Assembly (NCBI RefSeq): GCF_039539445.1
Contig: NZ_BAABDD010000022.1
Span: forward strand, 12,300 to 76,299
Direction of reading: 5' to 3'
Source: Salinactinospora qingdaonensis
GTDB lineage: Bacteria > Actinomycetota > Actinomycetes > Streptosporangiales > Streptosporangiaceae
DNA length: 64,000 nucleotides
The first letter of the stretch is position 1. Each line of letters opens with the position of its first letter. This document shows, piece by piece, positions 17,481 to 26,626 of the stretch. Below the pieces are notes generated by a model. It searched no databases and was not told the DNA's origin. It worked only from the letters and a program-made list of their open reading frames with translations. Made by a program: the position numbers and the translations under genes.

Positions 17481-19058
17481 ATGCAGCGTGGAGATCACAC
17501 GGCCTCGTCACCGGGGACGGACGAACCGTCATCGGGCGGGCCGGAACGCGTGCCGGTGGGAGAGGTTCCAGCCGTCTCCGCTCCACTCCCGTCGGTTCCC
17601 CGACAGTCGGCTTTCCTGCACGATTATCCGGAGTACGCCGATACGCTCCACCTCGACGAGGTGCGCGCCACCGAGTACGCCTACCTCGACCACGGGGGCC
17701 ACGTCTACCTGGATTACACCGGCGCAGGTCTTGCCGCCCACCGCCAGTTACAGCACCACGTCCAGCGCCTTGAGCGCGGTTGCTTCGGCAACCCGCATTC
17801 GGCCAGCCCGAGTTCGCAGGCCTCCACCCAACTGGTCGAAAGTGCCCGGGCCGCCGTTTTGGCCCGGTTCAATGCCTCGCCCCAGGAATACACTGCGATC
17901 TTCACTCCCAACGCCACCGGCGCTTGCCGGCTGGTGGGGGAGGCGTACCCGTTCCGCCCCGGCCGCCGGTTCGCCCAACTCGTCGACAACCACAATTCGG
18001 TCAACGGCATCCGGGAGTTCGCCCGTTCGCGTGGCGCCACACTCGACACCGTCGGGATCGCCGGTTCCGACCTTCGCGCTGACCCCACCGAGGTGGAGGA
18101 GGTGCTGCGCCGGTCGCGGCCGTGGCTGCCCAGCCTGCGGGGGCGCAAGCGCGCCGGTGGCCGTGTCGGCCTGTTCGCCTACCCGGCCCAAAGCAACTTC
18201 ACCGGCGTCCAGCACTCGCTTGACTGGATCGAAAGCGCTCACGAGTACGGGTGGGACGTCCTACTCGACGCCGCGGCCTTCGCCCCGGCCAACCGGCTCG
18301 ACTTGAGCGAGGTCAAACCCGATTTCGTGCCGGTGAGCTGGTACAAGGTTTGCGGCTACCCCACCGGTTTGGGCTGTCTCGTGGCCCGCAGGCAGGCTCT
18401 GGCGCGGCTGGAGCGGCCATGGTTCTCGGGCGGCACCATCACCGCGGCCAGTGTCCTTGGCGACTGGCACCGCCTCGCCGGCGACGAGGCAGGCTTCGAG
18501 GACGGCACCGTGAACTTCCTGTCCATCCCCGATATCGAGGCCGGCCTGGGGTGGCTGGACGAGATCGGCGTCGACCCCGTCCATACGCGGGTTCGCTGCC
18601 TAACGGGGTGGCTCATCGACCACCTCACCGCGGCGCGCCACTCCACGGGGATGCCGCTGGTTCGGCTGTATGGGCCGGCCACGACGCGAGCGCGCGGCGG
18701 AACGGTGGCGTTCAACTTCTTGGACCCGCGCGGCAGGGTCATCGACGAGCGGGTTGTCGCGCGAGATGCCGCGGCCCACCGTATTTCGCTGCGGACCGGC
18801 TGTTTTTGTAACCCCGGGGCTGGAGAGGCGGCCTTCAACCTCGATCCGGTCGCGCTGGCCGATCCGGGGGCCGAGAGGCCGTTCCCGCTTGAGGACTACC
18901 TCGGCCGGCTCGGCTTGCCCTCAGGCGGCGCCATCCGGGTCTCGTTGGGGCTGGTGTCCAACTTCGCCGACGTGGCGCGCTTTTTGGAGTTCGCGGTTAC
19001 GACCTACCTCGATCAGACCCCTGACGAGCGTGATCTGCCCGCGCGCAGTGGTTGCTGA
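17481..19058 (+). CDS. Class V aminotransferase related to the molybdenum cofactor sulfurase N-terminal domain
   Basis: 525 residues, ATG 17481 behind AGGGGG. A PLP enzyme of the NifS/MOCOS group. Landmarks are YLDYTGAGLAAHRQL, CFGNPHSASPSS (substrate loop), FTPNATGACRLVGE, DAAAFAPANRLDL and the PLP-Lys site SWYKVCGYPTGLGCL. The active-site Cys loop is SLRTGCFCNPGAGE, very close to MOCOS. In eukaryotes MOCOS sulfurates the molybdenum cofactor using cysteine. This protein stops after the aminotransferase domain and lacks a MOSC domain; no MoCo gene is adjacent. A cysteine desulfurase-type role is likely but the acceptor is unknown. Confidence 0.8.
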   Translation: MQRGDHTASSPGTDEPSSGGPERVPVGEVPAVSAPLPSVPRQSAFLHDYPEYADTLHLDEVRATEYAYLDHGGHVYLDYTGAGLAAHRQLQHHVQRLERGCFGNPHSASPSSQASTQLVESARAAVLARFNASPQEYTAIFTPNATGACRLVGEAYPFRPGRRFAQLVDNHNSVNGIREFARSRGATLDTVGIAGSDLRADPTEVEEVLRRSRPWLPSLRGRKRAGGRVGLFAYPAQSNFTGVQHSLDWIESAHEYGWDVLLDAAAFAPANRLDLSEVKPDFVPVSWYKVCGYPTGLGCLVARRQALARLERPWFSGGTITAASVLGDWHRLAGDEAGFEDGTVNFLSIPDIEAGLGWLDEIGVDPVHTRVRCLTGWLIDHLTAARHSTGMPLVRLYGPATTRARGGTVAFNFLDPRGRVIDERVVARDAAAHRISLRTGCFCNPGAGEAAFNLDPVALADPGAERPFPLEDYLGRLGLPSGGAIRVSLGLVSNFADVARFLEFAVTTYLDQTPDERDLPARSGC

Positions 19059-19149
19059 GCGTCGCAGCGCCGCCGGAGCCGTGGCGATGTGCTCGATGGT
19101 CCCTGGAAGCGCTAAACTGAGCACCGGTCCGCCGCAGCGGTGGGACTAC

Positions 19150-19223
19150 GCCGCCTTAGCTCAGTCGGTCAGAGCGACGCACTCGTAATGCGTAGGTCGG
19201 GGGTTCGACTCCCCCAGGCGGCT
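19150..19223 (+). tRNA. tRNA-Thr (anticodon CGT)
   Basis: Acceptor GCCGCCT pairs with AGGCGGC. D arm TAGCTCAGTCGGTCAGAGC, anticodon loop CTCGTAA (CGT, Thr), T arm GGGGGTTCGACTCCCCC. CCA is not encoded. Confidence 0.97.
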
Positions 19224-19240
19224 CTCTTTAAGCAGCGCGT

Positions 19241-19277
19241 GCCTAGGGCGGTGCCTTTTCGGGGCACCGCCCTAGGC
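19241..19277 (+). terminator. Hairpin terminator of tRNA-Thr
   Basis: A perfect 15-bp stem, GCCTAGGGCGGTGCC with GGCACCGCCCTAGGC, loop TTTTCGG, starts 17 bases after the tRNA. Confidence 0.85.
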
Positions 19278-19493
19278 GTCTCCAGTAGCCGTTCTCGTGG
19301 CCGTGGGGTAGCTTCGCGTCCCTTGCCCCCGGCTGGTGTCGTGGCCTGCCGTCCCCGCCTGCAAAGGCCCAGCAGTTCTTTCCTCCTCCGCTGCCGTGCC
19401 GGTCGCCGCGGGCTCGTGTTCCGTTGGCGGTTGCGGTCAGTGGAGCGGCGGAGGCTGCGGCCCGCAACCACGACAGAAGAGGGGGAAACGGTC

Positions 19494-20486
19494 ATGGCCG
19501 AGTTGCACTTCGCTTCCGGAGCCGTGGCGCTGGAGCAGTATCTGGTCACCGTCGACGAGGCCGACCTCGCCGAACAGCGTGCGTGTTACGCCGACGCCGG
19601 AGAGGCGCTGGCCAGTACGCCCCTCCACGAGGGGTACCTGGAGACGGTGCGCCAGGCATGGGAGGAGCAGGTGGAACCGCGCGACCCCGATGCCCACCAC
19701 CGCCACGTCGCCGGGGTGGACCTCCGCGTACTCGCCCACGAGCGGCCCGGCGCCATCGTGCTGCACGCCCACGGCGGCGGTTGGACCACCGGCCACAACG
19801 ACATGTACGACGAATGGCTCGGCCTGCTGCGCGACCGGGCAGTCGTCACCGCAGTCTCGGTGGGCTACCGCAGGGCGCCCGAACACCCCTACCCGGCGGC
19901 CGTCGCCGATCTCGAGACGGTGGCGGTGTGGCTGGCCCGCCACGGGAAGCGGGAGTTGGGGAGCGATCGGATCATCCTCGTCGGGGAGTCGGCCGGCGCC
20001 AACCTCATCGCGGCGCTGCTCGTGCGGCTGCGCACCTCCCGTCCCGAGGTGCTGGAACGTGTCGCCGGAGCCGTGCTCACCTATGGCGCCTTCGACCTGG
20101 CCAACGTCTTACCCAGCCACCGCAACTCCACATCGGCCACGCCGGTGATCTCGGCGGCGGAGCTGGCCTGGCACATCCGCGCCTACGCCGGCGACACCGA
20201 CCTGTTCCACCCCGAGATCTCGCCCCTGTGGGCCGATCTGGACGGTATGCCCGCCGCCCTGTTCACCGTCGGGGAAGCCGATATGCTCGTCGACGACTCG
20301 GTCCTGCTGGCCAACCGCTGGGCGCTGGCCGGCAGCCCCGCCCGGCTCGACATCTACCCCGAAGCGACCCACGTTTTCGACGAGCTAGGCACGCGCCTTG
20401 GGCGCCAGGCCCGCGAACGCATCGCCGACTGGATGGCCACGCTCTCGCAGGGTGCCGGCGTTGCGCTCGGGGCCTCGCCGATCTGA
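19494..20486 (+). CDS. Alpha/beta-hydrolase of the hormone-sensitive lipase type (carboxylesterase)
   Basis: 330 residues from ATG 19494 behind GAGGGGGAAA. Cytosolic serine esterase: oxyanion motif HAHGGGWTTG, nucleophile elbow GESAGAN, catalytic Asp in GEADMLVDDS and His in ATHVFDEL, in the order Ser-Asp-His of bacterial HSL-family enzymes. YRRAPEHPYPAAVAD is a conserved family segment. The substrate is unknown; short acyl esters are typical. Its 3' end converges on the GH3 gene of the glycan locus, so a role in removing acetyl groups from hemicellulose fragments is conceivable but unproven. Confidence 0.85.
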   Translation: MAELHFASGAVALEQYLVTVDEADLAEQRACYADAGEALASTPLHEGYLETVRQAWEEQVEPRDPDAHHRHVAGVDLRVLAHERPGAIVLHAHGGGWTTGHNDMYDEWLGLLRDRAVVTAVSVGYRRAPEHPYPAAVADLETVAVWLARHGKRELGSDRIILVGESAGANLIAALLVRLRTSRPEVLERVAGAVLTYGAFDLANVLPSHRNSTSATPVISAAELAWHIRAYAGDTDLFHPEISPLWADLDGMPAALFTVGEADMLVDDSVLLANRWALAGSPARLDIYPEATHVFDELGTRLGRQARERIADWMATLSQGAGVALGASPI

Positions 20487-20638
20487 GCCCCTCGCGACCT
20501 CGCTGCGGGGCCACGCGGGGGAGGGCGCGGAGGGGACGGGACCGACGGGCACCGCAGCGGACCCGCCGCACCGGGCCGGCGGCGCTTCCCCGCTCCCGTC
20601 CCACCCCCGCGCCGGTGGGGACCGAGCCGGAAGAGGGC

Positions 20639-23533
20639 TCAGCCGGTGGCCGAGAAGTCGACGCGGTTCAGCCGCAGCGAGCCGCACAGGATCAGCCGCA
20701 GGTCATGGGTGCCCGCCGGGATCGCCACGGGAACGCTCACCCGGGTCCAGGTGTAGCGGTCGCCGGTGCTGGGCACGGTCGCGGTGGCGATCGGTGTCTC
20801 GCCCGAACGCAGCTCCACGCTAGCCGCGCCGGCGGACTCGCGTGCCACCTCGAAGGTGACCGTGCGCGGGGCCGGGGTGAGATCACAGTCGCGGAACAGC
20901 AGACGGCCGGGGTGCTCGCCGTCGCAGGCCACCACGTCGCCGCGCTGCTTGTCGCGGTCGGCCAGGACAATGCCGTCGCACTCGTCGAACGCGCACGCCT
21001 CGATCCCGTCACTGAGCGCCGGCCGCGGCTGCGGAGCCGCGCCTGTCACGGTCACCACGCTGCGCAGCTCGATCGCCTCGCTGGAGCGCCCGACCAGGAT
21101 CTCGTAGCTTCCCGGGTCGACAGTCCAACGCCCATGGGCCACATCCCAGTGGCCCAACTCGGTCACCGGAAACGCCAGGGACACCCGCTGCGACTCGCCG
21201 GGGCGCAGATGCCCGCGCCAGTGGCCGCGCAACTCCCGCCGCGGGCGGGGCACGCGCGGGTCAAGGGCGCGGATGTAGAGCTGGGCGACCTCGTCGCCGG
21301 GGCGTTCACCGGTGTTGGTCACCGTGAACTCCGCGGTGACCGTCGTCTCGGAGCGTTCGACGCGCAGGTCGGTGTAGCCGAACGAGGTGTAGCTCAGGCC
21401 GTGGCCGAAGGGGTACAGCACCGGCCCGGTGAAGTACTGGTAGGTGGCGCCCGCGCCGATGATGTCGTAGTCCAGCAGGTCCGGGAGGTCTCCGGTGGAG
21501 CGGTACCAGGTCTGCGGCAGCCGCCCGGCGGGGGAGACCTCGCCGAGCAGCACGCGCGCCAGTGCGTGGCCGGCCGCCTGCCCGCCGTGGGCGCTCCACA
21601 GCAGCGCGGGCAACTCCTCGTGCAAGTCCGGCACCGCGTAAGGGTAGCTGCTGGTCATGGCCAGGATTGTGCGCGGGTTCGCCGCTCGGGCTGCCTCGAC
21701 CAGCCGCCGCTGCTGGGCGGGCAGTTCCACATCGGCGCGGTCCTCGGTCTCGCGGCCGTTGATGTGCGGATCGTTGCCGACGACCACGAGCACCGCGTCG
21801 GCGTCGCGCGCCGCGTCGGCCACGGCCGAGGCGCCCTCGCTGACGGGCAGCACCATGAAGTGTTCGGCGGTTTCGGCGTCGCGAGAGAAGACCCGGAGGG
21901 CGCCGGTGGCCGGGTCGGCGCTCACGTAGCGACCACTGCCCAGATGGAACAGGCGGTGCGCACCACTGTTGCCTCCCTCGGTGGAGACCGGTTCCAGGTG
22001 GAAGGTTTCCTGGACCACCCAGCCGCCGGGCTGTTCCTTGTCGGCACGCAGCAGGTCGTCGTCGCCGACGGAGAGGTAGTGCCGGTTGGCCACGGCGCGC
22101 AGCGTCACCACCCCGCCGCCCCAGTCGAGCAGATCCAGCTCAGAGGGCACGTCGGACAGCGTCACCGGCGGCAGTTCGGTCGTGCCGCTGACGTGGGCGG
22201 GGTTGAGGGCGGCGGAGTCTTCTCCGCTGCGGTCGGGGGTCTCGGGGGCGACGGTGAGCCACCGCCCGCCGTCGACCGCTTGGAGCAAGATCCGGTCGGC
22301 GCCCTCGGCGTGGACGACGGTGCCGGCACCCAGCCGTTCCCGCAGCCCCTCCAGCGGCGAGCAGCGCCGGATCAGGTCGCCGCTGTACCAGTCGAGCTTG
22401 ACCTCGTCGGCCAGGGGGCCCACAACGGCGAGCCGTCGCATGCGCCCCGAGTCCAGCGGCAGCGCCGCGTCGTTCTTCAACAGCACCACCGCCTCCTCGG
22501 CGGCGCGCTGGGCCAGGGCCTGATGGTGGGGTGTGTCGATCTGGTCGACTCCGATGCCGGCGTAGGGGTCGACGTCGGGGTCGAACTCGCCCAGTCGTAG
22601 CCGCATCAGCAGCAGCCGCCGCGCGGCCCGGTCGATGTCGGCGGTTTCGATCAGGCCGGCTTCCAGCGCGGTGGTGAGCCGGGCGATGGTCTTGCTCGAG
22701 TCCTGGTCGTGGTCGGTGAAGCTGTCCACCCCGGCGCGCAGCGCGGCGGCGTGCGACTCTTCGTGGGTGTCGAAGTAGTGCTCCTCGTCGACGAGGTTGG
22801 AGGGGGCGGCGGCGTCGCTGCACACCACCAACTCCGCGTCGGTCCAGGCCCGCAGGTGGTCGCGCAGGTGCGAGCCCACATGGTTGGGGCGCCCGTTGAC
22901 CAGGTTGTAGGCGGGCATGACGCCTATGACCGTACCGGCGACCACCGGGCCGCGGAAGGCCGGAAGTTCGTATTCGTGCAGCACGCGGGCGCGCACTGAC
23001 GAGGAGGTCACGCTGCGGTCGGTCTCGTTGTTGTGCGCCAGCCAGTGTTTGAGCAGCGGCGCGGTGCGCCAGTACACCGGATGATCGCCGCGCAGCCCGC
23101 CGCTGTAGGCGGTGGCCAGCGCGGCGGTGAGCCGTGGGTCCTCGGCGTAGCCCTCCTCGTTACGCCCCCACCGTGGGTCGCGCAGCAGGTTCACTGTCGG
23201 CGACCACACGTTCAACCCCACCCGCGAGTCACGCGCGCGCATCGCCCTTACCTCGGTGCCCACCGCCGTGCCGACCTCACGCAGCAGTTCCGGGTGCCAC
23301 GTTGCGCCCAACCCCACAGCCTGCGGAAAGACCGTGGCCGGTCCCATCCACGCGACTCCGTGCAGCGCCTCCTGCCCGGTGCGAAACGCGGAGATCCCCA
23401 GGTGGGGGAAGGCCGGCGTGAATTGGTGCAGGAGAGCGATCTTCTCACTGGTGGTTAACCGCTCCAGTAGGTCGTCGACACGTTCGTCGAACGACAACCG
23501 GGAATCGCGGAAGGCAGCGGAATCGTCGGTCAT
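20639..23533 (-). CDS. Glycoside hydrolase family 3 with inserted beta-trefoil-like domain and C-terminal CBM6-like domain
   Basis: 964 residues, no signal peptide, so probably intracellular. Residues 1-330 are the GH3 barrel: VFPQAVGLGATWHPELLREV, DPRWGRNEEGYAEDP, KHWLAHNNE and the nucleophile Asp240 in VVCSDAAAP. The alpha/beta sandwich is split. Residues ~410-565 carry fascin/ricin-like beta-trefoil repeats (ILLQAVDGGRWLTV, LRAVANRHYLSV, HLGSGRYVSADPATGALRV). Then come VLVVVGNDPHINGRETEDR and LLWSAHGGQAAG, a Fn3-like domain (~720-825) and a CBM6-like module (~840-963). Likely a beta-glucosidase or beta-xylosidase acting on imported oligosaccharides. Start ATG 23533; a LacI-type operator lies 48 bases upstream and the transporter operon is divergent. 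Confidence 0.88.
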   Translation of the reverse strand: MTDDSAAFRDSRLSFDERVDDLLERLTTSEKIALLHQFTPAFPHLGISAFRTGQEALHGVAWMGPATVFPQAVGLGATWHPELLREVGTAVGTEVRAMRARDSRVGLNVWSPTVNLLRDPRWGRNEEGYAEDPRLTAALATAYSGGLRGDHPVYWRTAPLLKHWLAHNNETDRSVTSSSVRARVLHEYELPAFRGPVVAGTVIGVMPAYNLVNGRPNHVGSHLRDHLRAWTDAELVVCSDAAAPSNLVDEEHYFDTHEESHAAALRAGVDSFTDHDQDSSKTIARLTTALEAGLIETADIDRAARRLLLMRLRLGEFDPDVDPYAGIGVDQIDTPHHQALAQRAAEEAVVLLKNDAALPLDSGRMRRLAVVGPLADEVKLDWYSGDLIRRCSPLEGLRERLGAGTVVHAEGADRILLQAVDGGRWLTVAPETPDRSGEDSAALNPAHVSGTTELPPVTLSDVPSELDLLDWGGGVVTLRAVANRHYLSVGDDDLLRADKEQPGGWVVQETFHLEPVSTEGGNSGAHRLFHLGSGRYVSADPATGALRVFSRDAETAEHFMVLPVSEGASAVADAARDADAVLVVVGNDPHINGRETEDRADVELPAQQRRLVEAARAANPRTILAMTSSYPYAVPDLHEELPALLWSAHGGQAAGHALARVLLGEVSPAGRLPQTWYRSTGDLPDLLDYDIIGAGATYQYFTGPVLYPFGHGLSYTSFGYTDLRVERSETTVTAEFTVTNTGERPGDEVAQLYIRALDPRVPRPRRELRGHWRGHLRPGESQRVSLAFPVTELGHWDVAHGRWTVDPGSYEILVGRSSEAIELRSVVTVTGAAPQPRPALSDGIEACAFDECDGIVLADRDKQRGDVVACDGEHPGRLLFRDCDLTPAPRTVTFEVARESAGAASVELRSGETPIATATVPSTGDRYTWTRVSVPVAIPAGTHDLRLILCGSLRLNRVDFSATG

Positions 23534-23580
23534 GGGGGATGTCCTTGCTGCGTTAGGGGCCGGCGCGTCTAACGGACATT

Positions 23581-23594
23581 TCGAAGCGCTTCAA
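23581..23594. promoter_or_regulatory. LacI-type operator, GH3 side
   Basis: TCGAAGCGCTTCAA, a near-perfect palindrome centred on CG, 48 bases before the GH3 start. It differs from the lacI-proximal site by one base. Confidence 0.8.
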
Positions 23595-23777
23595 TGCTGA
23601 ACTCTCGCCAAAGCTCTGTCAATAGGTTCACAAGTTCACCGAGCGGTCTAGACCCGTGAGGAGCCGAGCGGGCTGGGCTGTTCTCGCGCGCAACAAACCG
23701 TAAAGCCCAGCGGGCAAAGATCAATCTTTTCTCGGGACTTGTGTGTTCTGCTTGGTTAGCTTAACCTCTTCGCAATA

Positions 23778-23791
23778 TTGAAGCGCTTCGA
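23778..23791. promoter_or_regulatory. LacI-type operator, transporter side
   Basis: TTGAAGCGCTTCGA, 140 bases before the binding-protein start. The core GAAGCGCTTC is shared with the two other sites in the window. Confidence 0.8.
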
Positions 23792-23930
23792 CCATATGAT
23801 GCTTCAAGAAGGGACCGACAACTCATCCGAAGCCGCCATTGCTCTGCCTGAAACGCCAGTTCCCCCACCTGAGCCGACCAGTGGCCCCGGCCGCTGGTGC
23901 CCTGGCGCACCACGAAGGGTTGCCGCAGCA

Positions 23931-25616
23931 ATGAAGAACACACCTCCCCGCGTGCCTACCGCTTTGAGCCGCAGATCGTTCCTGGGCGCGGTGACCGCAA
24001 CAGCCGCTGTCACTGCGGCAAATCCGCTGCTCACGGCATGTTCCCCACCGTCGTCCTCCCCGAATTCGGGCGGGGTCGCCACCGGCGATGCCCTCCAGAA
24101 AGTGCTGCCCAACTACATCCCCCGAGACGTAGTCTCTCCCGATATCCCAGGTGTTGAGGGGTCCATTCCGGGCTTTACCCAATTCCCGGATAATCCGCTG
24201 ACATCTGTGGAGGGCAAGCCCGGCAGCGGTGGTGAGTACACCGCGATGACTCCGGCGTGGTGGGCTATCCCACCTGGCCTGGGAAGCAACGAATATTTCC
24301 AGGCCGTCAACGAGGCTCTGGGCGCCACCATTGACTTCGAGGTCGCCGACGGCAACACCTACGCCGACAAGTTGCAGGCGGTACTGGCCTCCGATTCCAT
24401 CCCCGACTGGGTGTGTATCCCCGGCTGGAACCTGCCGCCGCGCACATCTGAAGTGGTAGCGAACAAGTTCGCCGATCTCACCGATTTCCTCGCCGGTGAC
24501 AAGATCGCCAAATACCCTAACCTCGCCAACATTCCCACCGATGCCTGGCGCTACGCCGTTTTCAACGGGAAGTTGAGCGCGTTGCCGTTCCCCTCCGAGC
24601 TGGTGGGCAACCCGATCTACTACCGCCGCGACCTGTTCGAGAAGCTCGGCGTCGAACCTCCCGGCAGCGCTCAGGAGTTCCTGGAGCTCGCCAAAGAGAT
24701 CACCGACCCCGACAACAAGCGCTGGGCCTGCGACGACATGTGGACCACGGCCCAGACCATCTTCCACACCCCGCCCGATCGGCCCCACTACTGGAAACTC
24801 GTCGACGGCGAACTGGTCCACAAGGTCGAGACCGAGGAGTACATCGAGGCCCTGGAGTGGTGTCGCAAGCTCTACGAGGCCGGCGTGGTCCACCCCGACG
24901 CCGTCGCGGGCAAGACCGCCGACGCCAAGCAGCGCTTCGAGAGCGGCGAGACCCTCATCTACAACGACGGCACCGGCGCCTGGTACGAGGCGGTCAACCG
25001 CCAGGCCGAGTCCAACCCCGAGTTCGACATGCAGGCGATGGACTTCTTCGCCCCCGACGGTGGCCAGCCCCGGATTTGGGCCGCCGCGGCGGCCAGCCTG
25101 TACAGCTTCATCAGCAAGGAGAAGTCCACGGCCGAGATCGAGGAGCTGCTCGCCTTGGCCGACTTCATCGCCGCCCCCTTCGGCACCACCGAGCACCTGC
25201 TGATCAACTACGGCGTCGAGGGAGTCCACCACGAGCGCAACGCCGACGGCGCGCCCGAACTCACCGAGAAGGGCAGCACCGAGGTGACCCAGACCTACAG
25301 CTTCCTGGTGACCCCGCCTCGTGTCTACGCCAAGGTCGACCACCCGCAGCTTGTCAAGGATTACTGCGCTTGGTCCGCCCGCCAAGCCCCCCACGTCGAG
25401 AAACCCCTCTTCTACGGCATGCAGATCCAAGAGCCCACCCGCTACGCCACCCTCTTCACCCCCTTCGAGGACCTGCAAAAGGACGTCGTCCGGGGGCGCA
25501 GGAGCATCGCCGACGTCCGCGACGCCGTTGAGAACTGGCGCAAGCAAGGCGGAGACGAACTGCGCGGCTGGTACGCCGACCTGCTTGAAAAAACCGAAGA
25601 GAACAGCGGCAACTGA
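23931..25616 (+). CDS. Extracellular solute-binding lipoprotein of a sugar ABC transporter
   Basis: 561 residues from ATG 23931. The N-terminus has a twin-arginine motif SRRSFLG, a hydrophobic stretch and lipobox LLTAC, so a Tat-exported lipoprotein is predicted. The mature protein is a large family-1-type carbohydrate-binding protein (ALGATIDFEVADGNTYADKL, PIYYRRDLFEKLGVEPP, RFESGETLIYNDGTGAWYEA). It would capture oligosaccharides and deliver them to the two permeases that follow with 1- and 4-base overlaps. The upstream operator implies induction by a sugar through LacI. The exact ligand is not readable; the glycosidases around it suggest xyloglucan or related oligosaccharides. Confidence 0.88.
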   Translation: MKNTPPRVPTALSRRSFLGAVTATAAVTAANPLLTACSPPSSSPNSGGVATGDALQKVLPNYIPRDVVSPDIPGVEGSIPGFTQFPDNPLTSVEGKPGSGGEYTAMTPAWWAIPPGLGSNEYFQAVNEALGATIDFEVADGNTYADKLQAVLASDSIPDWVCIPGWNLPPRTSEVVANKFADLTDFLAGDKIAKYPNLANIPTDAWRYAVFNGKLSALPFPSELVGNPIYYRRDLFEKLGVEPPGSAQEFLELAKEITDPDNKRWACDDMWTTAQTIFHTPPDRPHYWKLVDGELVHKVETEEYIEALEWCRKLYEAGVVHPDAVAGKTADAKQRFESGETLIYNDGTGAWYEAVNRQAESNPEFDMQAMDFFAPDGGQPRIWAAAAASLYSFISKEKSTAEIEELLALADFIAAPFGTTEHLLINYGVEGVHHERNADGAPELTEKGSTEVTQTYSFLVTPPRVYAKVDHPQLVKDYCAWSARQAPHVEKPLFYGMQIQEPTRYATLFTPFEDLQKDVVRGRRSIADVRDAVENWRKQGGDELRGWYADLLEKTEENSGN

Positions 25617-26626
25617 TGAGCCTCGACGTGCGGAGCCGCCCCGACGAGTCCGCCTCCCAGCGTCCCCGCCGCGCCCGCCGCCGAACCGGCGGCGGCCGGC
25701 GGGAGACGCGCGGCGGCACCACCTGGCGCACCCGGCTGCGCCGGGATCGCCCACTGATCCTGATGACGCTGCCCTGCCTGGCGATCCTGCTGATCTTCAA
25801 CTACGTGCCGATCCTGGGCAACGTCATCGCCTTCCAGAACTACTCGCCCTATGCCGGCGGCATCCTGGGTAGCGAGTTCGTCGGCTTCTACAACTTCCAG
25901 CGGATCTTCAGCGACCCCCGCTTCTGGGAGGTCGTCCTCAACACCCTGGCGATCAGCTTCTTCCAGTTGGTGTTCTTCTTTCCCATCCCCATCGCGCTGG
26001 CGCTGCTGCTCAACAGCATCCTCAGCCCCAAAGTCCGCACCGTGGTCCAAAGCGTGGTTTACCTGCCCCACTTCTTCTCGTGGGTGCTGGTCGTCACCAT
26101 CTTCCAGCAGATGCTCGGCGGCGCCGGCCTCATCGCCCAACACCTGCGCGACCATGGCATCGAGGGTTTCGACCTCATGACCGACCCCGCCCTGTTCAAG
26201 GTGCTGGTCACCGCGCAGGTCGTCTGGAAGGACGCGGGCTGGGGCATCATCGTTTTCCTCGCTGCGCTCAGTTCGGTCAACCAGGGTCTCTACGAGGCGG
26301 CGGCCATCGACGGCGCCGGCCGATGGCGGCGGATGTGGCACATCACGCTGCCCGCCCTGCGGCCGGTGATCGCCCTGCTGCTCGTGCTGCGGCTGGGCGA
26401 CGTGCTCACGGTCGGCTTCGAGCAGATCCTGCTGCAACGCGACGCGGTCGGCGCCGGTGCCTCCGAGGTACTCGACACCTACGTCTGGTACGTCGGCATC
26501 CAAAACGGCGACTTCTCTTACGCGGCAGCCGCAGGGCTGGTCAAGGGCGTGATCTCGCTGGGGATGGTGCTGTTGGCGAACAAGGCCGCCCACGCCTTGG
26601 GCGAGCAGGGGGTGTACCGAAAATGA
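25616..26626 (+). CDS. Sugar ABC transporter permease (first subunit, LplB/UgpA type)
   Basis: 336 residues; its ATG overlaps the binding-protein stop (TGATG). An Arg-rich cytoplasmic N-terminus (~45 residues) precedes six membrane segments, starting LILMTLPCLAILLIFNYVP. The permease-to-ATPase coupling EAA loop is EAAAIDGAGRWRRMWHITLP. Together with the next gene it forms the membrane channel of a CUT1-type importer. No ATPase is encoded in the locus; in actinomycetes a shared MsiK-type ATPase usually supplies energy (family knowledge). Confidence 0.93.
   Translation: MSLDVRSRPDESASQRPRRARRRTGGGRRETRGGTTWRTRLRRDRPLILMTLPCLAILLIFNYVPILGNVIAFQNYSPYAGGILGSEFVGFYNFQRIFSDPRFWEVVLNTLAISFFQLVFFFPIPIALALLLNSILSPKVRTVVQSVVYLPHFFSWVLVVTIFQQMLGGAGLIAQHLRDHGIEGFDLMTDPALFKVLVTAQVVWKDAGWGIIVFLAALSSVNQGLYEAAAIDGAGRWRRMWHITLPALRPVIALLLVLRLGDVLTVGFEQILLQRDAVGAGASEVLDTYVWYVGIQNGDFSYAAAAGLVKGVISLGMVLLANKAAHALGEQGVYRK

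Larger units (their letters stand above)
23534..23930. other. Divergent control region between GH3 and transporter operon
   Basis: 397 bases holding two copies of the LacI-type operator (23581-23594 and 23778-23791) and AT-rich stretches near 23715-23780 that may contain promoters. This arrangement allows one repressor to silence both directions. Confidence 0.7.

Noticed and set aside
19424..22600. 1058-codon plus-strand frame
   Set aside because: It is antisense to the GH3 gene and out of frame with the HSL hydrolase; an artefact of high GC.
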